From: Corynebacterium rouxii | Lineage (GTDB): Bacteria; Actinomycetota; Actinomycetes; Mycobacteriales; Mycobacteriaceae | DNA: 64,000 nucleotides | Assembly (NCBI RefSeq): GCF_902702935.1 | Contig: NZ_LR738855.1 | Coordinates: 1,426,001-1,490,000 of the forward strand | Direction: 5' to 3' | Shown: in pieces, positions 18,906 to 28,900 of the stretch | How positions within the stretch are numbered: position 1 is the first letter of the stretch | Layout: every line of letters starts with the position of its first letter | Notes under the pieces: generated by a model | Seen by the model: the letters and a program-made list of their open reading frames with translations, nothing else | Database searches by the model: none | What the model was told of the DNA's origin: nothing | Program-made: the position numbers and the translations under genes

Positions 18906-19847
18906 ATGAATGAGCGAGAAGCAAAAATGTATGAGTTAGAGTTTCCCGCACCCGATGTAGCTTCTGATGGTGTTGACGGCCCTACTCTCATCATCGCGAT
19001 GCAAGGCTATGCTGATGCTGGTTTGGCAGTTGAAGCTAGTGCTGACCACCTACTTTCAGCTCTGGAACACCGGCCAGTAGCAGTGTTCAACAATGACGAG
19101 CTCATTGATTACCGATCCAGGCGTCCTTCTGTAACCATCGACCACAACATCGTTATTGATGCCAATGAGCTTAAGCTCAGTATGGATGTACTTAGAGATT
19201 CAAATGGTACCCCCTTCTTACTCTTGTCTGGCCCGGAACCAGATTTGCGTTGGGATGCGTTTTCGCAAGCCGTCGCAGATCTCGTCCGTCGCTTCGGAGT
19301 AAGGCGCACGATCTGTATTTATGCTGCCCCTATGACGGTGCCGCATACCCGTCCGCTTATTGTTTCCGCACATGGCAATTCTTTGGATTTAATCAAGCAT
19401 CATTTCAGTATTGATTCCAAAGTCACGATACCTGGTTCTGCATCCCTACATATTGAGCGATTGCTTAATAAGAATAATATCGACGTCGCTGGTTACACTG
19501 CTCACGTACCTCACTATTTATCTGCATCCGCATACCCGCTGGCAACACTTAAATTGTTAGAGGCAATCACCATGTCTACTAACCTTGATTTCCCGTTGAA
19601 GACGTTAGAAGCAGATGCTCAAAAGGCAGCACTGCAGGTAGAAGAACAGGTCTCCGGATCTCAAGAAATCGAGTCGGTAGTCAAAATTCTTGAGCAACAA
19701 TACGATGAAGAGCTCGCAAAATATCGTGAACGCAATCCTAAAGCACTCGAAATTGCTGAAGGTGATCTACCTGATGCAGAGGAGCTAGGCGAAGAATTCG
19801 AGCGTTTCCTCGCAAACATTGATAAAGAAGATGGCTCCGATGATTAG
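18906..19847 (+). CDS. PAC2 family protein
   Basis: Member of the proteasome assembly chaperone 2 superfamily, 313 residues, conserved near sigB/ideR in actinobacteria. Typical segments: LIIAMQGYADAGLAVEASADHLL, FNNDELIDYRSRRP, and FLLLSGPEPDLRWDAF, with MTVPHTRPLIVSAHG in the centre. The start at ATG 18906 is supported by GAGGAG 9 bases upstream; an upstream TTG at 18831 in the same frame is less likely. The C-terminal 70 residues are acidic and helical. The actual function in bacteria without proteasomes is unknown. Confidence 0.87.
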   Translation: MNEREAKMYELEFPAPDVASDGVDGPTLIIAMQGYADAGLAVEASADHLLSALEHRPVAVFNNDELIDYRSRRPSVTIDHNIVIDANELKLSMDVLRDSNGTPFLLLSGPEPDLRWDAFSQAVADLVRRFGVRRTICIYAAPMTVPHTRPLIVSAHGNSLDLIKHHFSIDSKVTIPGSASLHIERLLNKNNIDVAGYTAHVPHYLSASAYPLATLKLLEAITMSTNLDFPLKTLEADAQKAALQVEEQVSGSQEIESVVKILEQQYDEELAKYRERNPKALEIAEGDLPDAEELGEEFERFLANIDKEDGSDD

Positions 19848-19879
19848 GCTGTTGGCCGTTGTTCAGTAGGCTAGATTCT

Positions 19880-22414
19880 ATGAACCTTACCCAGATGCTG
19901 CCTGATCTCGACGATGTCCCAGAATCGCTTCTCGACGAAGCCATCTTCGATTCGTTTCTGAGTTGGACTAGAAGTAAAGGTTTAGCGCTCTATCCCGCCC
20001 AAGAAGAGGCAGCATTAGGGATCTTAGCTGACGATAACGTCATTTTGGCCACACCTACTGGCTCTGGAAAGTCAATGGTTGCCATCGCTGCTCATTTTAT
20101 TGCCATGGCTCGCGGGCAGCGAAGCTTTTACACTGCTCCCATCAAAGCCTTGGTTAACGAGAAATTCTTTGCCCTCTGCGATATTTTTGGCCCCGAGTCA
20201 GTCGGCATGATGACAGGTGATGCGACTGTTAATGGATCCGCCCCTATCATCTGTGCTACAGCAGAAATCGTGGCAAATATCGCGTTAAGAGATGGAACCG
20301 ACGCTGATATCGATCAAGTAGTTATGGATGAGTTCCATTATTATTCTGAGCCAGGCCGTGGTTGGGCATGGCAAGTTCCGTTACTTGAACTGCCGCGGGC
20401 ACAATTCCTCCTTATGTCCGCAACATTGGGTGATACCACCTTTATTCAAAAAGACTTGAGTGACAGAACGGGCAGAACCACCAGCCTAGTCGCTGGAGCA
20501 ACACGTCCAGTACCGTTGCAGTTCTCATATGTATACACCCCTGTGCACGAAACCATTCAAGATTTGTTGGATACCAACAATGCACCAATCTACGTTGTAC
20601 ATTTCACTCAACGAGAAGCGATTGAGCGCGCACAATCTCTCACGAGTATGACAGTCATCGATTCCGAAACAAAAGAAAAGATTGCTACCGAAATCGGGAA
20701 TTTTAAATTCACCACTACTTTTGGACACACTTTATCGAAACTCCTGCGCAAAGGGATTGGAGTCCATCATGCTGGAATGCTTCCCAAGTACCGCCGATTA
20801 GTAGAAAAATTATCGCAAACCGGACTGCTCAAAATCATTTGTGGTACAGACACCCTCGGAGTAGGTATCAACGTCCCTATTCGTACGGTTTTATTCACGG
20901 GATTAGCAAAGTTTGACGGTAGCAAACAACGAATATTGGCTTCCCGAGAATTCCACCAAATTGCAGGACGAGCTGGCCGCGCTGGTTACGATACCGTCGG
21001 AAATGTCGTTATTGAAGCGCCAGAACATGAAATTGAAAACTGGCGACTTCGGCAGCGGGCTGGAAGTGATCCTAAAAAACTGAAAAAATTGCGGAAAAAA
21101 TCAGCCCGAGATGGCGAAGTCACTTGGGGCGAAAAAACCTACGAGCGCTTGTCTGAGGCAGAACCAGAAAATCTTCAAAGTCAATTCCGCATTTCCAACT
21201 CAATGTTGCTCAATGTAATTGCTCGTCCCGGCGACGCCTATATACACCTCAAGCATTTGCTACGAACGAATCATGACACTCGCGATAAGCAGAACAAAGA
21301 CATTCTTACAGCTCTCGAGCTTTTCCGTGGACTAGTAGCAGCGGGAATCGTCGAAAAGCTAGACTTCCCTGATTCGAATGGCCGCAGATACGTAATCACG
21401 GAAGATCTCCGTCGTGATTTTGCTCTTAACCAGCCACTTGCGCCTTTTGCACTCGCCGCACTTGAAATTTTGGATAAAGAGTCGACTTCCTATGCCCTCG
21501 ACGTGATTAGTGTCTTTGAATCGATTTTGGAGGATCCTCGTGTCGTTCTCATTGCTCAGCAAAAACAGGCTCGTGGTGAAGAGATAGCAGCTCTTAAAGC
21601 TGAAGGCGTGGAATATACCGAGCGAATGAACATCGTTGAGGAAATATCCTGGCCGAAACCATTGGAAGAAATCCTCGAACCAGCATTTGATACGTACTGT
21701 GATGGTCATCCTTGGGCCAAGGAATTCACGCTGAGTCCGAAGTCCATAGTGCGCGATATGATCGAACATGGAATGACCTTTAGTGATCTCATCGCAACGT
21801 ACGGACTATCACGATCCGAAGGCGTAGTGCTCCACTATTTGACGGACGCATGGAAAACCTTGTCGCATTCCGTACCCACAGAATATGTTTCAGATGAGCT
21901 CGAAGAGATTATCGAATGGCTTGGGGAGCTTGTCCGACAGGTAGATTCCTCATTGATAGATGAATGGGCAAATATGGCTGATCCTGATGCCCCGATTTCT
22001 CAAGATACAGTCGACCAACAACGAGCTTTTGGCGTTGAGGATCCTAATGCGATTACGGCAAATTCGCGCGCTTTTGCCGTAATGGTGAGAAATCTAATGT
22101 TTAGAATGGTGCAGCTGTTTGCAGCCGAAGAAGAAGAAAAACTTGAAGCACTGACAGAATATCTTGATGAACAGCCAGATTTTTCAAAAGCACTAGACGA
22201 TTACTTTGACGAATATTCGGATCTAGATGTTGGTCCTGATGCACGTGGACGTGAGTATTTCTTGCTAAAGAAAGACAGTCGTATTTGGTCTGTGCGCCAA
22301 ATCATCAAAGATCCAAACGATGACCACGCGTTCTCATTTGCCGCAACTGTAGATCTCGACGCTTCCGATGCGGCCAACGAGGTCCGTTTCACGAAATTCT
22401 CCATCGACAGCTGA
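19880..22414 (+). CDS. Ski2-like DEAD/DEAH helicase with DUF3516-type C-terminus
   Basis: 844-residue RNA/DNA helicase. Motifs: YPAQEEAALGIL (Q), ATPTGSGKSMVAI (I), YTAPIKALVNEKF (Ia), VMDEFHYY (II, DEFH), LMSATLGD (III), IICGTDTLGVGINVPIRTVLF (IV/V) and FHQIAGRAGRAGYD (VI). The C-terminal 450 residues match the DUF3516 type of actinobacterial helicases, rich in acidic helices. I use ATG 19880; a TTG at 19859 is in frame. It follows PAC2 with 32 bases between stop and start, so an operon is likely. Confidence 0.9.
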   Translation: MNLTQMLPDLDDVPESLLDEAIFDSFLSWTRSKGLALYPAQEEAALGILADDNVILATPTGSGKSMVAIAAHFIAMARGQRSFYTAPIKALVNEKFFALCDIFGPESVGMMTGDATVNGSAPIICATAEIVANIALRDGTDADIDQVVMDEFHYYSEPGRGWAWQVPLLELPRAQFLLMSATLGDTTFIQKDLSDRTGRTTSLVAGATRPVPLQFSYVYTPVHETIQDLLDTNNAPIYVVHFTQREAIERAQSLTSMTVIDSETKEKIATEIGNFKFTTTFGHTLSKLLRKGIGVHHAGMLPKYRRLVEKLSQTGLLKIICGTDTLGVGINVPIRTVLFTGLAKFDGSKQRILASREFHQIAGRAGRAGYDTVGNVVIEAPEHEIENWRLRQRAGSDPKKLKKLRKKSARDGEVTWGEKTYERLSEAEPENLQSQFRISNSMLLNVIARPGDAYIHLKHLLRTNHDTRDKQNKDILTALELFRGLVAAGIVEKLDFPDSNGRRYVITEDLRRDFALNQPLAPFALAALEILDKESTSYALDVISVFESILEDPRVVLIAQQKQARGEEIAALKAEGVEYTERMNIVEEISWPKPLEEILEPAFDTYCDGHPWAKEFTLSPKSIVRDMIEHGMTFSDLIATYGLSRSEGVVLHYLTDAWKTLSHSVPTEYVSDELEEIIEWLGELVRQVDSSLIDEWANMADPDAPISQDTVDQQRAFGVEDPNAITANSRAFAVMVRNLMFRMVQLFAAEEEEKLEALTEYLDEQPDFSKALDDYFDEYSDLDVGPDARGREYFLLKKDSRIWSVRQIIKDPNDDHAFSFAATVDLDASDAANEVRFTKFSIDS

Positions 22415-22419
22415 AAGAC

Positions 22420-22476
22420 AAAGGCGTACGTGTGCTCAGTTGCTACTAACGCAGCGACTGAGCACACGTACGCCTT
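22420..22476. terminator. strong bidirectional terminator between the helicase gene and ahpD
   Basis: 21-bp perfect inverted repeat (AAAGGCGTACGTGTGCTCAG / CTGAGCACACGTACGCCTTT plus central A-T), 15-base loop. Confidence 0.9.
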
Positions 22477-22489
22477 TAACTAGGGCTGA

Positions 22490-23014
22490 TTATCGCGAAG
22501 CTTCAATCTCGATTGCTTGGGCAACACCTTGTAATGTCGCAGCAATCTTGACAGCTTCAAAGATCTGTTCCTTAGTTAGTCCTTCGGAACGGACAGTCTT
22601 TTCGTGAGCAATGGTGCAGTGTTCACAGCCATTAACCGTAGAAACTGCTAGTGACCACAGCTCGAAATCAACTTTATCCACACCTGGCTTTGCGATGATG
22701 TTCATGCGAAGGCCCATTTTTACCTGAGTGTAGTCATCGCCGAGCCATCCCTTTGCACGATAAGCCACATTGTTCATGGCCATAATCGACGCTGCGCCAA
22801 GGGCAGCGTTAATAGCTTCTTCGCTCAAATGCTCGGATGCTTCTTCTGAAATTTCAGAAAAGACAGCCTCGTTACGGGTAGCAGCCGCTACCGCAAGGAA
22901 TGTGCCCCACAATTGCTGCTCAGTAAGTTCCGTAGAACGCGCCAAGCTACCAAGGTTGAGTTTCAGATCTTTTGCATATTCTGGAAGTCCAGATTTGAGG
23001 TTATCCAACGACAT
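22490..23014 (-). CDS. ahpD: alkyl hydroperoxide reductase subunit D (AhpD peroxidase/disulfide reductase)
   Basis: Regenerates reduced AhpC from lipoamide-type donors. The 174-residue protein carries the catalytic [12 protein letters not shown] motif with C130, C133 and H137, the same positions as in mycobacterial AhpD. It begins 2 bases after the ahpC stop; the pair forms the ahpCD operon divergent from oxyR. Confidence 0.96.
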   Translation of the reverse strand: MSLDNLKSGLPEYAKDLKLNLGSLARSTELTEQQLWGTFLAVAAATRNEAVFSEISEEASEHLSEEAINAALGAASIMAMNNVAYRAKGWLGDDYTQVKMGLRMNIIAKPGVDKVDFELWSLAVSTVNGCEHCTIAHEKTVRSEGLTKEQIFEAVKIAATLQGVAQAIEIEASR

Positions 23015-23016
23015 AT

Positions 23017-23613
23017 TTAGTTAAGGCCCTTCTCGAGCTCAGCGAACTTATCAATGTTCTTGGTTGGGTCGTTCTTCTGCCAGTTGCAGGCACAAACTTC
23101 TTCAGATTGAAGTGCGTCGAGAACGCGAAGAACCTCATCTACGTTACGGCCAACCGCGTCTGGAGTAACAGATACGAACTGAATGATGCCGTCAGGATCG
23201 ATAATGAAGGTTGCACGATCTGCAACGCCTTCTTCGTTTTCAACGCCAAGAGCCTTGATCAGATCATGTTTGATGTCGGAGAACAACGGGAATGGAACGG
23301 TCTTGAGCTCTGGGTGGGTAGCACGCCAGTTAAAGTGTGAGAACTCGTTGTCAATGGAGCCGCCCAAGATCTGAGTGTCGCGGTCCTGGAACTCTTCGTC
23401 GAGCTTGCCGAAAGCTGCAATCTCAGTTGGACACACGAAGGTGAAATCCTTTGGATAGAAGAAGACAACCTTCCACTTACCTTCGTACTTGTCCAAAGAA
23501 ACAGTTTCGAAGTAGTCCTCTGGCTGAGATGCGTTAACGTCGTGCAGGTCACCGCCCTTGAGCGCCGTCAAGTTAAACTCTGGGAACTTTTCGCCAACAG
23601 TCAAGATAGACAC
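23017..23613 (-). CDS. ahpC: alkyl hydroperoxide reductase subunit C (2-Cys peroxiredoxin)
   Basis: Reduces peroxides and peroxynitrite. From GTG 23611-23613, preceded by GGAGGAAATT, the protein has 198 residues. Peroxidatic C61 lies in [15 protein letters not shown]174 and C176 ([10 protein letters not shown]) are the pair of C-terminal cysteines seen in actinobacterial AhpC. A longer frame from an in-frame TTG would put the start inside the ribosome site, so GTG is preferred. Confidence 0.96.
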   Translation of the reverse strand: MSILTVGEKFPEFNLTALKGGDLHDVNASQPEDYFETVSLDKYEGKWKVVFFYPKDFTFVCPTEIAAFGKLDEEFQDRDTQILGGSIDNEFSHFNWRATHPELKTVPFPLFSDIKHDLIKALGVENEEGVADRATFIIDPDGIIQFVSVTPDAVGRNVDEVLRVLDALQSEEVCACNWQKNDPTKNIDKFAELEKGLN

Positions 23614-23722
23614 AATTTCCTCCAAATAGGATCGAACGGTTATAGGCGTTTGCTTGCCGTTTCCTCCGCCGCAGTAAATATGCTGAGGAGAGAACCAGCT
23701 CTTTCATTGGACCGCTACCTCA

Positions 23723-23753
23723 GTTATAACTCTTATCGGAATATGGGACTAAG
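23723..23753 (-). promoter_or_regulatory. candidate ahpC promoter with OxyR half-site
   Basis: On the minus strand TATAAC (23723-23728) is a -10 box. Directly upstream, at 23732-23753, CTTAG...CCGATAAG overlaps the -35 position; CCGATAAG resembles the half-site of the mycobacterial OxyR operator. The second half is degenerate. Confidence 0.5.
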
Positions 23754-23824
23754 GTTTTGGCTCCTGTCATTGTTTATACCTATACAGCGAACACCTGTCA
23801 ATATGACTTTCTTTTAAAAGTGTC

Positions 23825-23830
23825 TATAAT
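23825..23830 (+). promoter_or_regulatory. oxyR -10 box (leaderless start)
   Basis: Perfect TATAAT ending 8 bases before the oxyR ATG, with no ribosome binding site between. Transcription would start at or next to the A of ATG. Confidence 0.6.
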
Positions 23831-23838
23831 AAATAGGC

Positions 23839-24777
23839 ATGAGCAATAAAGAATATCGGCCAACCCTTGCACAGCTGCGCACGTTCGCTACCATTGCGGA
23901 AAACAAGCATTTTGGTACCGCAGCTGCCAAGCTTTCGATTTCCCAACCATCGCTTTCGCAAGCGTTAGCAGCTCTTGAAAACGGCCTTGGTGTTCAGCTC
24001 ATTGAACGCTCCACACGGCGAGTCATTGTTACTCCCGCTGGAGAAATGCTCTTACCATACGCAAAGGCCACACTTGATGCGGCTGATGCTTTCCTTGCCC
24101 ATGCACATGGTGCTTCCGGCACGCTTTCTGGCCCCATGAGTCTTGGTATCATTCCGACCATTGCCCCATATATTCTCCCGAATTTGCTCGATGCTGTGCG
24201 TGACGAGTTTCCCGAGTTAGAGCTTCGAATCGTAGAAGAGCAAACAAAGCACCTCATAGCACTTCTTCGCGACGGACATATCGATTGTGCAATATTGGCG
24301 CTTCCGACTGAACAAATCGGTTTTACAGAAATGCCACTTTATGTCGAAGATTTCCGCATGGTGACAACAGAAGATCACCCATTGGCGCATCGCAATGACT
24401 TAACTCTTTCTCACCTCAAAGAGCTTGATCTTTTGCTTCTCGACGACGGACACTGCCTTCGCGACCAGATCGTGGATCTATGCCGACATGTTGACGTAAA
24501 TCCCACACACAACAAGGCAGCAGAAACCCGCGCGGCCAGCTTGACTACTGTTATGCAATTGGTCAGTGCTGGAATGGGCGCTACCTTAGTGCCGGAAAGC
24601 TCAGTGTCCATAGAATGCTCTCGCCCAGGCTTGGCTACGGCTACTTTCGCTCCTGGAGTTAGTGCTTCGCGTCAAGTCGGAATGGTGTACCGAACATCAT
24701 CGTCCAGGACTGAGGAGTTTCAAAAGCTAGGTTCTATAGTTGGCCAAGCGTTTCAAGACGTTATCGCGCAGAATTAA
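23839..24777 (+). CDS. oxyR: hydrogen peroxide-sensing LysR-type regulator OxyR
   Basis: 312-residue LysR-type regulator. The N-terminal helix-turn-helix (AEN KHFGTAAAKLSISQPS, about residues 20-40) is followed by an effector domain with the OxyR peroxide switch: C206 in DDGHCLRDQ and C215 in VDLCRH. Divergent from ahpCD, its expected target. In C. diphtheriae OxyR is also known to act on catalase. Confidence 0.95.
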   Translation: MSNKEYRPTLAQLRTFATIAENKHFGTAAAKLSISQPSLSQALAALENGLGVQLIERSTRRVIVTPAGEMLLPYAKATLDAADAFLAHAHGASGTLSGPMSLGIIPTIAPYILPNLLDAVRDEFPELELRIVEEQTKHLIALLRDGHIDCAILALPTEQIGFTEMPLYVEDFRMVTTEDHPLAHRNDLTLSHLKELDLLLLDDGHCLRDQIVDLCRHVDVNPTHNKAAETRAASLTTVMQLVSAGMGATLVPESSVSIECSRPGLATATFAPGVSASRQVGMVYRTSSSRTEEFQKLGSIVGQAFQDVIAQN

Positions 24778-24785
24778 CATATAAA

Positions 24786-24821
24786 AATGGTGGTGAGGAT
24801 TTTACGATCCTCACCACCATT
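24786..24821. terminator. bidirectional terminator between oxyR and the membrane protein gene
   Basis: 15-bp perfect repeat AATGGTGGTGAGGAT / ATCCTCACCACCATT, 6-base loop, A- and T-rich flanks. Confidence 0.9.
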
Positions 24822-24831
24822 CTCTTATTTC

Positions 24832-25797
24832 CTATGCTTTCAACGGAACCGTTCCTTGAGCAATTTGCCTATACATATGAGCCTGAGCATTCATCATGGC
24901 GGGAACGATAATAATCGCGCCTATTCCAAGAGTGATTAGCAACCCGAATGTAGAAATCAAGAAGTTGAAAACGCTAAAGCCCACTGCTTGCCAATAGTTT
25001 TTAGAAACCTGTACAAAACCAAGACGTATTCCTTCTATCACCGAGGCACGTCCATCACATACGAAATACGGAGCGTAGGTAAAAAATGGTGAAATGAATG
25101 TGGCAACAACAAGAATCAACATGAGTGCCAATACAAATGGCACCCAGCTTCCCCCTGTTTGCAGGTTAAAAGCCGTGACGAAAAGGACCGCGAGGCTAAT
25201 TCCCAGGGGAATAAGAAGCAATATGAATATTAAAAATTCCGTCGCTGTTGTCTTAAGCCAACGAGCTTTGGTGAAGACTTCACCAAAGGTGATAGGAAGA
25301 CCATCAAGCTGCAATAGCACAAGGCGAATACCAAAAGCTGCGACCAATATGGATCCAAAATTAACCAAAAAATCTGTACCTCCTGTAGAGGGGTCAGGTA
25401 CTGCGCTAGGATCCTCAAATCCTCCACTCGCTCCGAAAGACAGATACATTGCTGTTGCGGTCCCAGCTCCAACAACCGCAAGTATCAGGAAGGCACCTAG
25501 TATCCATAGCGGCTTTTTGAAGACAATTCGGAATCCGTATTCTATCGCTGCGAAGATATCTGGCTTGCCGGCGTGCTCTACAAACGGATCTTTAAGATCT
25601 TTATGGTACTTCTGCTCCCCCGCAGAACTTGCACCGCTGCCATAACCTGCATAGGAACCGGAATAACTACCTAGCGGCGAACTGGTGGGGTATCCATCAG
25701 CTGGGACGTTAAAACCACGATCTTCTGGATGGGAAGTAGAGGGGTAAGGTTCGTACTCATTTTCTTGAGGGTCAAAAGGATTCCGAGGGGTGGTCAT
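24832..25797 (-). CDS. polytopic membrane protein of unknown function
   Basis: 321 residues. The first 90 are hydrophilic and rich in Pro, Ser, Tyr and Gly (SGSYAGYGSGASSAG). Five hydrophobic segments follow, at about residues 97-118, 145-163, 190-212, 220-240 and 272-300. The pattern IEYGFRIVFKKPLWILGAF and ASVIEGIRLGFVQVSKNYWQAV recalls DUF975/glycerophosphoryl-type membrane domains found in actinobacteria, but I do not claim a family. It is convergent with oxyR and divergent from hrpA. Confidence 0.75.
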   Translation of the reverse strand: MTTPRNPFDPQENEYEPYPSTSHPEDRGFNVPADGYPTSSPLGSYSGSYAGYGSGASSAGEQKYHKDLKDPFVEHAGKPDIFAAIEYGFRIVFKKPLWILGAFLILAVVGAGTATAMYLSFGASGGFEDPSAVPDPSTGGTDFLVNFGSILVAAFGIRLVLLQLDGLPITFGEVFTKARWLKTTATEFLIFILLLIPLGISLAVLFVTAFNLQTGGSWVPFVLALMLILVVATFISPFFTYAPYFVCDGRASVIEGIRLGFVQVSKNYWQAVGFSVFNFLISTFGLLITLGIGAIIIVPAMMNAQAHMYRQIAQGTVPLKA

Positions 25798-25933
25798 GTC
25801 ACTCCTATCGTGAGGCTCTAAAATTATTCAATACAGGCCCGACCTTACTGGAACCGTTTTTCGCACTCCAGTAACTAGCCCCAATTGTTGCATTACTGTT
25901 ACTCCCTATTGAGCACTAAACTATGTGTTCATT

Positions 25934-28900
25934 ATGGGCAAACGGAATCTAAAGCACTCTAACCGACGCGTAAAACCAACGACTCAAGATTCACCAGAAG
26001 TTAAAGAGTTAAAAGCATCATGTATGTCCCAATTATCAGATTTGGGGCCTGCCCTCCACCGGTCTTTTGAGCGCCGTATCACTAAAGCGCACAGCACGCG
26101 GGCTTTAGAAGCTATTGCGCAGGACCTCGCAACAGCGCTTAACTCAATTGAAAAACGACGCAGCAGTATCCCAGTTATCTCCTATCCGGACAATCTCCCA
26201 GTTAGTTCACAACGGGACGAAATCGCTGCCGCGATCCAAGAAAACCAAGTCGTCATCATCGCTGGCGAAACAGGTTCCGGTAAAACTACTCAGATTCCTA
26301 AAATATGTCTTGATTTGGGACGCGGAATTACTGGCTTAATTGGGCACACGCAGCCACGTCGATTAGCCGCACGAACGGTTGCCGAACGTATTGCAGACGA
26401 ATTAGATCAGCCAATCGGTAAATCTATTGGTTACGCGATTCGCTTCGACGATCGTGTCTCCCCCAGTACGTCTATCAAGCTTATGACAGACGGTATTTTA
26501 CTGGCAGAAATGCAACGTGATCGTTACCTCAATGCTTACGACACAATCATCATTGACGAGGCACACGAACGAAGTCTGAATATCGATTTCATCCTTGGAT
26601 ATCTCAAACAGTTACTTCCTAAGCGTCCAGATCTAAAAGTCATCATCACATCGGCAACCATTGATCCTGAACGATTCGCGCGCCATTTTTCGGACGAGAA
26701 TGGTACACCAGCACCGATTATTGAAGTGTCCGGGCGAACCTACCCAGTGGAAGTACTTTATCGCCCCCTCCAGCTTGAAGATGGTACGTCGCTTATCGAC
26801 GTCGACCCCATCGACGGCCTAATCAGCGCCATTAAGGAGCTTATGAGCTACGGCGACGGTGACATCCTCTGTTTCTTTGCCGGCGAATCAGATATTCGTG
26901 ACGCCATGGACGCTATAAAAGAACAACGATGGCGAAACGTTGAAGTCACGCCGCTATTTGGTCGACTGTCTAACCAAGAACAACATAAAGTGTTTACGCC
27001 ACATGCTGGGCGCCGAATTGTTCTTGCAACAAATATTGCTGAAACATCACTGACTGTCCCAGGTATTCACTTTGTTGTCGATCTAGGTACAGCACGCATA
27101 TCTCGATATTCCAGTCGTACAAAAGTACAACGCCTACCCATCGAGCCGATTTCTCAGGCCAGCGCTCGTCAACGTTCCGGCCGCTGTGGACGTGTCGCCG
27201 ATGGTATTGCGATTCGGTTGTACTCCGAAGAGGACTTTCTCTCACGCCCTGAATTCACCGATCCAGAAATTCTGAGAACAAATTTAGCCAACGTGATTCT
27301 GCAAATGGCCTCACTACGCTTGGGCCATATTGACGATTTCCCCTTCATCCAAGCACCCGATACCAAATCGATCCGTGACGGAATACTGTTGCTGCACGAA
27401 CTCGGTGCATTAACCACAACGGATACGCGGACTGATCTTCCACGGTTAACAACAATCGGCACGACACTTGCCAGAATTCCACTCGATCCACGACTAGGCA
27501 GAATGCTCATCGAAGCAGAAAAACTAGGCTGTCTCGCCCATGTCATGGTGGTTGTAGCTGCGCTGTCAATTCAAGACGTGCGCGAGCGGCCTCTTGACTA
27601 TCAGGCGCAAGCAGATCAACTCCACGCTCGATTCAAAGATTCTCAAAGCGACTTTTCCAGCTATCTCAAATTATGGACGTACATCAATCAGCGTCGCGAT
27701 GAATTGTCAGGAAACGCATTTAAAAAGGCAATGCAACAAGAGTTTCTTCACTATATGCGGATTCGTGAATGGTTTGATCTCGTTCGCCAACTAAAATCCA
27801 TTGGCGAACAGGTCGGCTGGAAATCGTTTGAATGGTCGGATGCAACCGACACCGATTGCATTCATCAAGCTCTCTTAGCGGGGCTTTTGTCCCATATCGG
27901 CATCAAAGAAGGCGATTCCCGAGAATTTGTAGGCGCCCGCAATACGCGTTTTATGGTCTTTCCTGGTTCAAGTCTTGCGAAGAAACCTCCACAATTTATT
28001 ATGGCTGGAGAGCTCGTCGAAACGTCAAGGCTATGGGCGCGCGACGTCGCTGCAATAGATCCACGTTGGGTCGAACCTCTGGCACAAAACTTGCTCAAAC
28101 ACCAATATTCGGAGCCACATTGGTCTCTCAAACGTGGTGCAGCGATGGTTTACCAGCGTTCAACGCTCTATGGAGTGCCGATCGTTGTCGACCGACTGAT
28201 CAATCTAGCTACCATCGATGCCGTTGGCGCACGCGAGATCTTCATCCGTGAAGCTTTAATTAATGGGCAATGGACTACCCATCACAGCTTTTTCAAAAAC
28301 AATATGCAGAAACTAAAAGCTGCAAATACCTTGGAGGAAAAAGCAAGGCGACGCGATATCGTAGTAACCGAAGATACCCTGTATGAGTTTTACAATGATC
28401 GGCTCCCACAATCTGTCGTTTCTACCCGAGCGTTTGATCATTGGTGGAAGAAAACACGCACGCAGAAACCTGATTTACTCGATTTTGATCCTGACAAACT
28501 TATTTCTGATAGCGCTGAAGAAGTTAATGCAGAACGGTATCCAGATAGTTGGTACGACAACGGTGTAGAGCTAGAACTCCTTTATCGTTTTGAACCTGGC
28601 CATCCTGACGACGGAGTTACAGTCAACGTCCCAGTTCCATATCTTGCGTCACTTGAGGAAAGTGGTTTCGAATGGCTTGTTCCCGGTTTTATCCAAGAGC
28701 TGCTGACTGCTTCTTTAAAAACACTTCCCAAACATCTACGAAAAAAAATTGTTCCGGCTCCGAACTATGCGAATCTGATTCAGCCACGGATTTCGTTCCG
28801 AAAAGGACCGCTTACTCAGGCTATAGCGAATGCGCTCAAAGACGCCGGAATTACGGGGATCGAAGCAGAGGACTTTGATTTATCAGTGCTCCCAGATCAT

